NCBI GenBank assembly: GCA_002385805.1
Contig: DGEF01000046.1
Span: forward strand, 1,905-7,691
Direction of reading: 5' to 3'
From: Peptococcaceae bacterium UBA3933
GTDB taxonomy: Bacteria; Bacillota; Peptococcia; Peptococcales; BICA1-8
Length of the DNA: 5,787 nt
The notes under the pieces are model-generated. The model was not told the origin of the DNA. It did no database searches and saw only the letters and a program-made list of their open reading frames with translations. Below, piece by piece: positions 1 to 5,291 of this stretch. Made by a program: the position numbers and the translations under genes. How positions within the stretch are numbered: position 1 is the stretch's first letter; every line of letters starts with the position of its first letter.

Positions 1-7
1 CGAGAAT

Positions 8-28
8 CCAGTCACCAGTCACTAGTAA
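8..28. repeat. Three tandem heptamers C(C/T)AGT(C/A)A
   Basis: Three head-to-tail 7-base units are visible: CCAGTCA at 8-14, CCAGTCA at 15-21 and CTAGTAA at 22-28. They end 7 bases before the korA ribosome binding site. The first two units are identical and the third differs at two positions. This may be the right end of a longer heptameric repeat array or low-complexity spacer that continues to the left of the window. Three units alone could also arise by chance or be the degenerate tail of an upstream gene: one frame reads to a TAG at 23-25. Confidence 0.5.
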
Positions 29-35
29 CAAATTC

Positions 36-43
36 AGGAGGTG
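36..43 (+). promoter_or_regulatory. Ribosome binding site of korA
   Basis: AGGAGGTG is a near-perfect anti-16S match, 9 bases before the ATG at 53. A GTG at 41, in the same frame, lies inside this Shine-Dalgarno sequence and so cannot be the start. The site therefore fixes the start at 53. Confidence 0.9.
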
Positions 44-52
44 TTTCTTTTT

Positions 53-1138
53 ATGGCAGACAAGCCTGTTAAAGGAGAAAAAAGATTTTTTGTTACAGGA
101 AATGAGGTAGTAGCCTGGGCAGCTTTGGCTGCTAATGCAGAGATCATGTATGGTTATCCTATTACTCCCCAAAATGAGGTTATGCACTACTGGACCCGTT
201 TGGCCCCTAAATACGGCCGCCGGTTTTTACAGACTGAGGATGAGATTTCTGCTGGTTTTACTACTGTGGGAGGGGTACTATCCGGTGCCCGGGCTTTTAC
301 AGCAACGGCCGGTCCGGGTAATACCCTAATGCAGGAGTCTATGTCCATGGCCGAAATGATGCAAATTCCTACTGTAGTAGTTGTTCAGCAACGGGGCGGT
401 CCTTCTACGGGAACAGTTATTTATTCCCAACAAGAGGTAACCATGACCTGTTTTGGTGGAAACGGAGAAGGATTTAGGGTGGTCTATTCTACCGGCAGTC
501 ATCAGGAATTATATGATTATGTGATTAAAGCCTTCAATACTGCTTGGAAATATCGTATTCCCACCTTTGTATTGGGAGACGGGTATCAGGCAAAAATGCG
601 GGAGTCTTTAATCATGTACGATCCGGAAGAAAGAGGCATCCAAATGGTGCCAACGGAAAAAATAGTAGGCGCCTCTGGTGTACCAGGGGTGGACCGTGAA
701 CCTAAGCATCTACGAAACACTTATAATACAGAAGAAGAACTGTACAAAGTAGTAGGTGATTTAGCAAAACATTACTGGCAGGTTGCACCGGAAATAGAGG
801 AATATGAAGAATTTGATTGTGCTGATGCAGAAACGGTAATTGTGGCCCATGGGGTGGTGACCAGAGCGGCTCAAGGAGCCGTCAAGGAATTAAGGGAGCA
901 GGGTAAAAAGGTAGGGCATTTTCGGCCCATTACTTTAAGACCTTTTCCTAAAAAAGCTATGGAGAAGGCAATTCAAAAAGCCAAGGAAATACTGGTAGTT
1001 GAGTCGGCAGAAGGACAGTTAGCTAAAATTGTCAAGGCAGAAATTTATGGTTCCGATATCCCTATTACCGGCTATTTCCGACCAGGTATGGGGATAACCG
1101 CTGAGGAAATCGTTGAATATATCCTTAATAAAGGTTAA
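53..1138 (+). CDS. korA: 2-oxoacid:acceptor oxidoreductase, alpha subunit (KorA/VorB type)
   Basis: This is the alpha subunit (361 residues) of a cytoplasmic CoA-dependent 2-oxoacid:ferredoxin oxidoreductase, which forms acyl-CoA, CO2 and reduced carrier from a 2-oxoacid, or runs in reverse. The N-terminal pyrimidine-binding domain (about 12-185) carries GYPITPQNE at 34-42, the acidic TEDE at 61-64 expected to supply the glutamate that activates the thiamine cofactor, TATAGPGN at 83-90 and GPSTGT at 116-121. The C-terminal domain (about 258-355) shows the transketolase-C-like pattern, with RPITLRPFP at 291-299 and VVESAEGQL at 315-323. The length fits stand-alone alpha subunits without a fused gamma domain. 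The ATG at 53 is chosen because of the ribosome binding site at 36-43. The beta subunit follows after 22 bases. The family assignment is firm. The substrate (2-oxoglutarate, branched-chain 2-oxoacid or pyruvate) cannot be read from the sequence, so the Kor name is conventional; vorB would be an equally fair symbol. Confidence 0.9.
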   Translation: MADKPVKGEKRFFVTGNEVVAWAALAANAEIMYGYPITPQNEVMHYWTRLAPKYGRRFLQTEDEISAGFTTVGGVLSGARAFTATAGPGNTLMQESMSMAEMMQIPTVVVVQQRGGPSTGTVIYSQQEVTMTCFGGNGEGFRVVYSTGSHQELYDYVIKAFNTAWKYRIPTFVLGDGYQAKMRESLIMYDPEERGIQMVPTEKIVGASGVPGVDREPKHLRNTYNTEEELYKVVGDLAKHYWQVAPEIEEYEEFDCADAETVIVAHGVVTRAAQGAVKELREQGKKVGHFRPITLRPFPKKAMEKAIQKAKEILVVESAEGQLAKIVKAEIYGSDIPITGYFRPGMGITAEEIVEYILNKG

Positions 1139-1145
1139 GGGAAGA

Positions 1146-1153
1146 AAAGGAGG
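1146..1153 (+). promoter_or_regulatory. Ribosome binding site of korB
   Basis: AAAGGAGG lies 7 bases before the ATG at 1161. It supports that start over an in-frame TTG at 1113, which lies inside korA and would add 16 residues unlike the family N-terminus. Confidence 0.9.
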
Positions 1154-1160
1154 AACAGAG

Positions 1161-1913
1161 ATGGCTTTAGCTCCTAATATGCCTAAAAGCTGGCGTGCGG
1201 AAACTAAACCCCACAAGTTTTGCCCCGGCTGTGGCCACGGCTTAGTGTTAAAGGCTTTGGGGGAATGTATAGATGAATTAAATATCCAGGACAGGGTAGT
1301 TTTCGGTTGTGATATAGGTTGCTCCTTGTTATCCTGGGACTTTTTTAACGTAGACTCTATCCAGACACATCACGGACGGACAACCCCTGTCTTAACAGGG
1401 GTGAAAAGGGCCCGTCCGGATCGAATCTGTATCGCTTATATGGGTGACGGGGGCGGATATGCAATTGGTTCCCAGCACCTGGTGAATGCGGCCAGTCGTA
1501 ATGAAAAGATTACCGTCATTTTAGTAAATAACTGTGTGTATGGAATGACCGGGGGTCAAATGGCACCAACTACACTACCCGGTATGAAAACAGAAACGTC
1601 TCCTTATGGACGGGATGTAGAATTAACAGGTAACCCTACTAGGGGGCCGGAGATGGTAGCGGCAATTACACCACCCTCAGCCTATGTAGCCAGAGGAACA
1701 GTAGCTAATTTGCGGCAGCTAAAAAAAATGATTAAGAAAGCTTTGGAGACCCAGATGAACGGTACCGGCTTTTCTTTTGTGGAAGCCTTATCTCTTTGTC
1801 CTACCAACTGGCGGACTAATGCCAAAGAAACCTGGGGCTTTGTGGAAAAAGAAATGAGCCAGTTCTTTAAAGTCGGTGAAATAAAAGTCCCCGAGTCAAA
1901 GGAGGGGAAATGA
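1161..1913 (+). CDS. korB: 2-oxoacid:acceptor oxidoreductase, beta subunit (thiamine diphosphate and [4Fe-4S] binding)
   Basis: The beta subunit (250 residues) binds thiamine diphosphate and the proximal [4Fe-4S] cluster and completes the active site with KorA. The thiamine/Mg motif is visible as GDG at 95-97, followed after 25 residues by NN at 123-124. Four cysteines match the family's cluster ligands: C21 and C24 (CPGCGH), C54 (DIGCS) and C213 (LCPTNW). HGR at 71-73 and YGMTGGQMAPTT at 127-138 are also typical of the Kor/Vor group. The residue after GDG is Gly98, where many relatives have Asp (GDGD), and the segment SWDFFNVDSIQTHH (58-71) looks divergent, so this may be a distinct paralogue. 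The 250-residue length is a little short, as in KorB rather than POR beta subunits. The stop at 1911-1913 is one base before korC, and the korC ribosome binding site lies inside the last codons, which implies translational coupling. Substrate is not determined. Confidence 0.92.
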   Translation: MALAPNMPKSWRAETKPHKFCPGCGHGLVLKALGECIDELNIQDRVVFGCDIGCSLLSWDFFNVDSIQTHHGRTTPVLTGVKRARPDRICIAYMGDGGGYAIGSQHLVNAASRNEKITVILVNNCVYGMTGGQMAPTTLPGMKTETSPYGRDVELTGNPTRGPEMVAAITPPSAYVARGTVANLRQLKKMIKKALETQMNGTGFSFVEALSLCPTNWRTNAKETWGFVEKEMSQFFKVGEIKVPESKEGK

Positions 1914-1914
1914 A

Positions 1915-2484
1915 ATGGCCAGAGAATATAAAATTGCTTTAGCCGGTGAAGGAGGACAAGGTGTACAATCGGTGGCCAGCATTATCGTGGAAGCGGCAAA
2001 TGATAAAGGTCGGGAAGCCTTGTACATTCCCAATTTCGGCGTAGAACAGCGGGGCGGGGTTTCTATCGCTTTTATCCAGATTGCCGATGAAAAAATCGGT
2101 TCACCTAAATTTAAAATTGCGGATATTGTGGTGGCCTTAAGTGACCGGTCTGTCCGTCGAACGGCTCAGTATGTTGATCATAGAACCACCTTTGTTTACG
2201 ACGCAAGTATTAAAGGTGTAGAGGATGACTTACCTAAAAATGCGGCCAAGATTTATGCTATACCGGCTATTGAAGTAGCCAAAACAGAACTTCATCCTAG
2301 GGTTTTTAATATAATTATCATGGGAGCGGTAATCGAAGCAACCAAAGTTATTGACATTGACAGTGCCAAAGAAGCCATTGAGAAAAAGTTAGGGTACAAG
2401 TTTGAACAGGATCCCAAGTTAAGAGAACTAAATTTTAAAGCTTTGGAAAGAGGTGTAGAATTGGTTCGTCAAGTAACCAACTAA
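1915..2484 (+). CDS. korC: 2-oxoacid:acceptor oxidoreductase, gamma subunit
   Basis: The gamma subunit (189 residues, full length for the family) forms the POR gamma domain thought to bind and position CoA in the complex. The family glycine motif GEGGQG is at 11-16, EQRGG at 44-48, and the segment FNIIIMGA at 131-138 corresponds to the conserved helix seen in gamma subunits. The start ATG at 1915 has AAAGGAGGGG (1898-1907) 7 bases upstream, inside the end of korB. An ATG at 1910 is in another frame and is not used. This is the last gene of the operon, and a strong terminator follows 13 bases after the stop. No delta-type ferredoxin subunit (two CxxCxxCxxxCP motifs) follows, so electrons must go to a separate ferredoxin or to a subunit encoded outside the window. 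Confidence 0.92.
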   Translation: MAREYKIALAGEGGQGVQSVASIIVEAANDKGREALYIPNFGVEQRGGVSIAFIQIADEKIGSPKFKIADIVVALSDRSVRRTAQYVDHRTTFVYDASIKGVEDDLPKNAAKIYAIPAIEVAKTELHPRVFNIIIMGAVIEATKVIDIDSAKEAIEKKLGYKFEQDPKLRELNFKALERGVELVRQVTN

Positions 2485-2497
2485 GTAATTAAATTTT

Positions 2498-2532
2498 TTA
2501 AGAAAAACCTGCCTAGGGCAGGTTTTTCTTAA
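2498..2532 (+). terminator. Intrinsic terminator of the kor operon
   Basis: A perfect 16-base-pair stem (2498-2513 with 2517-2532) closes a 3-base loop TAG. The GC-rich core CCTGCC/GGCAGG sits next to the loop and is flanked by A-rich and T-rich arms, so the U-tract forms part of the right arm. The symmetry would allow termination from either side, but only the kor operon is known to enter it. Confidence 0.92.
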
Positions 2533-2560
2533 TATTACCAGTGGCACTTTTATTTTTTTT

Positions 2561-2591
2561 GCATAAGTTAGATTAACCAGAGGTAATTTTG
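2561..2591 (+). promoter_or_regulatory. Candidate sigma-F/sigma-G-like promoter of csfB
   Basis: GCATA at 2561-2565 matches the sigma-F -35 consensus GYWTA. After a 16-base spacer, GGTAATTTTG at 2582-2591 matches 8 of 10 positions of the -10 consensus GGNRANANTW. A run of eight T precedes the -35. The site lies about 40 bases before the csfB start, between the kor terminator and the gene. Bacillus subtilis csfB is known to be forespore-expressed, which makes the match plausible. The region is AT-rich, so chance similarity is possible. Confidence 0.4.
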
Positions 2592-2632
2592 TCAAAAATA
2601 TGTACTAAAGCAGAAACACGGAGTGACCTATT

Positions 2633-2866
2633 ATGGAGAGTTTATCCAAAAAGAATGTTACAGAACCTGTTTATAAAGACAATTTATATCCCAAATGTAC
2701 TCTTTGTAAAAAAGTACCTCCTCTTGGTATAGGAGAAGGATTTTTATTATCAGGTCAATTTATTTGTTCTAGCTGTGAAAATATGATTTTATCTTTATCT
2801 TATGATGACCCGTTCTATAAACAAATGGTCCAGCAATTAAAAAATATAATTTATAAAAAAAGGTGA
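2633..2866 (+). CDS. csfB: Gin/CsfB anti-sigma factor zinc protein
   Basis: This small protein (77 residues) belongs by appearance to the sigma-G inhibitor Gin (CsfB) family. In B. subtilis this protein binds and holds back forespore sigma-G, and also sigma-E, during sporulation. Four cysteines form two CxxC pairs, C22/C25 and C45/C48, a treble-clef-like zinc site, with the family-typical GQFICSSCE segment (41-49) and a DDPFYKQMVQQLKNI helix (58-72). The relatives I know are about 60-65 residues, so the first 15-20 residues here are an extension. The start ATG at 2633 has GGAGTGA (2620-2626) 6 bases upstream. The gene stands alone between the kor terminator and a bidirectional terminator, and its TGA stop (2864-2866) lies within the terminator stem. 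Neighbouring yaaO-tmk-yaaR synteny supports the call. Cytoplasmic; no signal peptide or membrane segment. Confidence 0.85.
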   Translation: MESLSKKNVTEPVYKDNLYPKCTLCKKVPPLGIGEGFLLSGQFICSSCENMILSLSYDDPFYKQMVQQLKNIIYKKR

Positions 2867-2889
2867 AGCGTCATGCTTCACCCTTTTTT
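2855..2889. terminator. Bidirectional terminator between convergent csfB and the small minus-strand gene
   Basis: GGTGAAGC (2862-2869) pairs with GCTTCACC (2875-2882) around a 5-base loop. Beyond one A/C mismatch (2861/2883), six A (2855-2860) pair with six T (2884-2889). Read on either strand, the GC-rich hairpin is followed by a U-tract, so it can end both convergent genes. The csfB stop codon lies inside the left arm, and the minus-strand stop begins one base beyond the right arm. Confidence 0.85.
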
Positions 2890-2890
2890 G

Positions 2891-3109
2891 TTAAATTCTT
2901 TTTAGTTTTTGCCCGCGTTCCTGTCTCTGTTTTAAATGAGCATCTTCAATTTCCTGTCTTATTTGGAGAAGTTTAAGTAAATCTATGTTTAAAGCTTGGG
3001 AGATTTCCATATCGGTTTTGTCAGCCTTCCAGGCACGAATTATTTTATTTATATCAGTTTTATATTTTTTAGACAGTTTTTTTATGTCAATTGGGCTTTT
3101 ACTGCGCAT
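2891..3109 (-). CDS. Small basic protein with possible helix-turn-helix, unknown function
   Basis: This is a 72-residue, Lys/Arg-rich hypothetical protein. Residues about 32-53 (TDMEISQALNI then DLLKLLQIRQEI) have the spacing of a helix-turn-helix: an Ile/Ala-containing first helix, a turn at Asn41 and a second helix ending in IRQEI. The N-terminal SKKYKTDINKIIRAWKA (13-29) should be helical, and the tail (54-72) is strongly charged and probably helical. There is no signal peptide, membrane segment or cysteine. The ATG at 3109 is chosen because AAAGGAG (3123-3117) lies 7 bases upstream. An in-frame ATG at 3154 would add 15 residues that read through the ribosome binding site and has no good site of its own. 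The gene converges on csfB and diverges from the yaaO-like gene. A DNA-binding role is inference only. Coding status is well supported by the ribosome binding site and shared terminator; I do not recognise the family. Confidence 0.75.
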   Translation of the reverse strand: MRSKSPIDIKKLSKKYKTDINKIIRAWKADKTDMEISQALNIDLLKLLQIRQEIEDAHLKQRQERGQKLKRI

Positions 3110-3116
3110 GCTTGTT

Positions 3117-3123
3117 CTCCTTT
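3117..3123 (-). promoter_or_regulatory. Ribosome binding site of the small minus-strand gene
   Basis: AAAGGAG on the minus strand lies 7 bases before the ATG at 3109. It decides the start and argues that this reading frame is truly translated. Confidence 0.85.
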
Positions 3124-3139
3124 CTGTGTCGATGTATCC

Positions 3140-3167
3140 ATTATTCTTACCCAAGAACTTTTGTTTA
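3140..3167 (-). promoter_or_regulatory. Candidate sigma-A promoter of the small minus-strand gene
   Basis: On the minus strand, TAAACA (3167-3162, 4 of 6 to TTGACA) and AATAAT (3145-3140, 5 of 6 to TATAAT) are separated by 16 bases. The start codon is about 30 bases downstream of the -10. This is plausible in position but weak, and the region is AT-rich. Confidence 0.3.
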
Positions 3168-3177
3168 TGTGTTTTGC

Positions 3178-3206
3178 TTTCCTAGCAGATTTTAGGTAAC
3201 TATGAT
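3178..3206 (+). promoter_or_regulatory. Candidate promoter of the yaaO-tmk-yaaR operon
   Basis: TATGAT at 3201-3206 matches TATAAT at 5 of 6 positions. A poor -35, TTTCCT (3178-3183, 3 of 6), lies 17 bases upstream. Some promoter is needed in the 147-base divergent gap, since nothing upstream on the plus strand reads through the 2855-2889 terminator efficiently. This particular assignment is weak. Confidence 0.25.
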
Positions 3207-3256
3207 AAAATTATTTAAATTAGTAGTAGAAGGACAGAAGGAAATTAGATTCGAAG

Positions 3257-4684
3257 ATGGGGAAAAAGGAAAAAGCAACATTAATTGAAAATTTAAAAAA
3301 ACATATAAATTTAAAACCACTTTCCTTTCATACTCCCGGTCATAAAAACGGGGAGATTATTCCCGCTGCTTTACAAAATCTTTGGCCCCAAGAAATCTGG
3401 AAAAGTGATTTAACGGAGATTGGTAACCTGGATAATCTACATGCTCCCCAGGGTTGTTTAAAAGAAGCCCAAAGGCGGGCCGCTCAACTGGTGGGAGCTA
3501 AAAAGACTTATTTTTTAGTTAACGGTTCCAGTGTGGGGTTACACGCAGCCTTATTGGCTTTAAGTTATCAAAAGCAGATTTTTGTACCCAGACATGTGCA
3601 TAAAGCTGTTTATAATGGAATTATTTTAGCCGGTGCCCAGCCAATTTCTTTACCGGTGACTTTAGATAAAGATTTAGGTATACCTTTGGGAATAGAGCCG
3701 GAAGTCTTAGAAAAATATATTCATCTTTATCCGGAGTGTAAACTATTAATCTTACCTAACCCTACTTACCAGGGTATAAGTTATAAGATTAAAGAAACAG
3801 TTCAATTAGCCAAAGAAAGAGGTTTAACCGTAATTTTAGATGAAGCACATGGCTCCCATTTTTTTCTCCATTCTGATTTTCCGGAGGATGGTTTGAGTTT
3901 GGGGGCGGATCTGGTTATCCAAAGCTGGCATAAAACTTTGCCTGCTCTTACTCAGGCCGCTGTTTTACATGTAAACCGCAACTATAAAGGGCCTGATCCC
4001 GGAGATTTTTTGAGAATGCTGCAGACTACTTCTCCTTCTTATTTGCTTTTGGCTTCTCTGGATGGTTGCCGGAGCTGGTTAGAAGATGTAGGTGACACTT
4101 TGCCGGCTAAAACTATCACGCAGATCTGTGCTTTTAAACAAGAAATGCAGGATTTAAAAAATATAAGGATTATTTCTTTTTCCCAAGGGGAAGTCGATCC
4201 TTTGAAAATGTGTCTTTCTTCGAATAAAGTAAGCGGGTACGGTCTTGCCGACTTTTTATTTGAGAATTATCATATCTATGTAGAATTAGCGGAAGTAGAG
4301 TACTGTTTATTGATTTTCGGACTCGATATTCCTAATAATCAGCTTCAATTATTAGGAAAAGCTTTGCGAGAAATAGACAAGTCTTTAGAGCCTTTGCCGG
4401 AAAGGGAAAAAACAAGATTCGGCCAAGAAAGTCTTTTACCACTTTCCCTTCTTTCCCCGCAAAAAGCAGTTTATGCACCTAAAGAGGTAGTTAGTGTTGA
4501 AAAAGCGTTAGGAAGAATTTGTGGTGAATATATTGTCAAATACCCTCCGGGGGTTCCTTTGGTTATACCGGGAGAGGTAATAAGTGAAGCTGTAATAAAT
4601 ACTTTGCGCGAAGATAAAAGAGGTTTAGGAAAAACAAATGTACTTGTGGTTAAGCCAGGGGAGGAAAAAAATCATGGTTGGTAA
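3257..4684 (+). CDS. yaaO: Orn/Lys/Arg decarboxylase-family PLP enzyme (YaaO-like)
   Basis: This is a cytoplasmic, pyridoxal-phosphate-dependent fold-type I enzyme of 475 residues, from the short Orn/Lys/Arg decarboxylase group (B. subtilis YaaO and SpeA) that lacks the N-terminal wing domain of the larger E. coli enzymes. Visible motifs are HTPGHK at 25-30, the LTEIGNLDNLHAP segment (52-64), the phosphate-binding NGSS at 89-92, DEAHGSH at 195-201 with D195 expected to contact the cofactor ring nitrogen, and SWHK at 223-226 with K226 as the PLP lysine. The C-terminal domain carries the family motif YPPGVPLVIPGE (429-440). The main catalytic motifs appear intact. The ATG at 3257 is the first possible start in frame, since a TAG lies at 3227-3229. 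Its ribosome binding site is poor: AGAAGGA at 3236-3242 is 14 bases away. The gene overlaps tmk by 11 bases. The amino-acid substrate is not known for YaaO and cannot be told here. Confidence 0.88.
   Translation: MGKKEKATLIENLKKHINLKPLSFHTPGHKNGEIIPAALQNLWPQEIWKSDLTEIGNLDNLHAPQGCLKEAQRRAAQLVGAKKTYFLVNGSSVGLHAALLALSYQKQIFVPRHVHKAVYNGIILAGAQPISLPVTLDKDLGIPLGIEPEVLEKYIHLYPECKLLILPNPTYQGISYKIKETVQLAKERGLTVILDEAHGSHFFLHSDFPEDGLSLGADLVIQSWHKTLPALTQAAVLHVNRNYKGPDPGDFLRMLQTTSPSYLLLASLDGCRSWLEDVGDTLPAKTITQICAFKQEMQDLKNIRIISFSQGEVDPLKMCLSSNKVSGYGLADFLFENYHIYVELAEVEYCLLIFGLDIPNNQLQLLGKALREIDKSLEPLPEREKTRFGQESLLPLSLLSPQKAVYAPKEVVSVEKALGRICGEYIVKYPPGVPLVIPGEVISEAVINTLREDKRGLGKTNVLVVKPGEEKNHGW
4657..4664 (+). 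promoter_or_regulatory. Ribosome binding site of tmk
   Basis: AGGGGAGG lies 9 bases before the ATG at 4674, inside the end of the yaaO-like gene. It fixes the tmk start at 4674 rather than at 4638, a start that would add 12 residues before the conserved N-terminal strand. Confidence 0.88.
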
Positions 4685-5291
4685 ATTTATTACCATTGAA
4701 GGTTGTGACGGTTCCGGAAAAACCACCCAGAGTCAATTATTAGAAAAGTATTTACGGGTAAAACAGGTACCTTGTTTGTTTACCCGGGAACCGGGCGGAA
4801 CAGAAATTTCCGAACAAATACGGAAAATCATTTTAAATAAGGAAAATGAAAACATGAATTGGCGTACGGAGGCTCTATTATATGCAGCTTCTCGGGCACA
4901 ACTGGTGGGGGAAAAAATTGTTCCGGCTTTACATAAGGGCCTTCATGTAGTTTGTGATAGGTATATTGATTCTACCTTGGCTTATCAAGGATACGGTCGT
5001 GGTTTAAGTTTGGAGGAGTTAAAGAGAATCAATTACTTTGCAGCCGGTGGTTTAAAACCTGATGTAACATTTCTTCTGGATATTGACCCGGAAGAAACTT
5101 TTCAACGGAAAGCAAGACAGGAGAAAGACAGATTAGAAAAGGAGAAAATAGAATTTCATCAAAAGGTACGTTATGGTTACTTAGAATTGGCTAGGCTGGA
5201 GCCGGAAAGATTTAAAATAATAAAAGCCACCCAAAGTATCGAGGAAATACACCGGGAAATAGTGGCTTTTTTGGAGGAGGTATTGTTTTGA
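4674..5291 (+). CDS. tmk: Thymidylate kinase
   Basis: Thymidylate kinase phosphorylates dTMP to dTDP with ATP, an essential step of dTTP synthesis in the cytoplasm. The 205 residues match the family length. The P-loop GCDGSGKTT is at 10-18 just after the first strand (FITIEG), TREPGGT at 37-43, the DRY nucleotide-binding motif at 95-97 followed by DSTLAYQG (99-106), and the LID region with basic residues and DRLE at 152-155. The FHQKVRYGY segment (161-169) is also typical. The start ATG at 4674 overlaps the end of the upstream gene by 11 bases (4674-4684), and the stop overlaps the yaaR start by 4 bases, so the three genes form one translationally coupled operon. No defects are seen. Confidence 0.96.
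   Translation: MVGKFITIEGCDGSGKTTQSQLLEKYLRVKQVPCLFTREPGGTEISEQIRKIILNKENENMNWRTEALLYAASRAQLVGEKIVPALHKGLHVVCDRYIDSTLAYQGYGRGLSLEELKRINYFAAGGLKPDVTFLLDIDPEETFQRKARQEKDRLEKEKIEFHQKVRYGYLELARLEPERFKIIKATQSIEEIHREIVAFLEEVLF
5273..5280 (+). promoter_or_regulatory. Ribosome binding site supporting a TTG start for yaaR
   Basis: GGAGGAGG lies 7 bases before the TTG at 5288. The next in-frame ATG (5303) would be 22 bases away, so the TTG is the better start. Confidence 0.75.

Noticed and set aside
1..25. C-terminus of an upstream gene ending at TAG 23-25 (reading ENPVTSH)
   Set aside because: Seven codons made largely of the heptamer repeat cannot be told from non-coding sequence.
135..329. 64-codon plus-strand reading frame inside korA
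   Set aside because: It lies wholly within the well-supported korA frame, has no ribosome binding site and has no recognisable protein features.
1019..1216. 65-codon minus-strand reading frame across the korA-korB junction
   Set aside because: It is antisense to two conserved genes, with no ribosome binding site or family resemblance.
3110..3154. N-terminal extension of the small minus-strand protein from ATG 3154
   Set aside because: It would be translated through the clear AAAGGAG site that serves the ATG at 3109, and it lacks a good site of its own.
2985..3199. Two plus-strand frames of about 66 codons opposite the small minus-strand gene
   Set aside because: They are hydrophobic, Phe/Leu-rich translations of the complement of a Lys-rich gene, without ribosome binding sites. 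The minus-strand frame has a strong site and a matched terminator.
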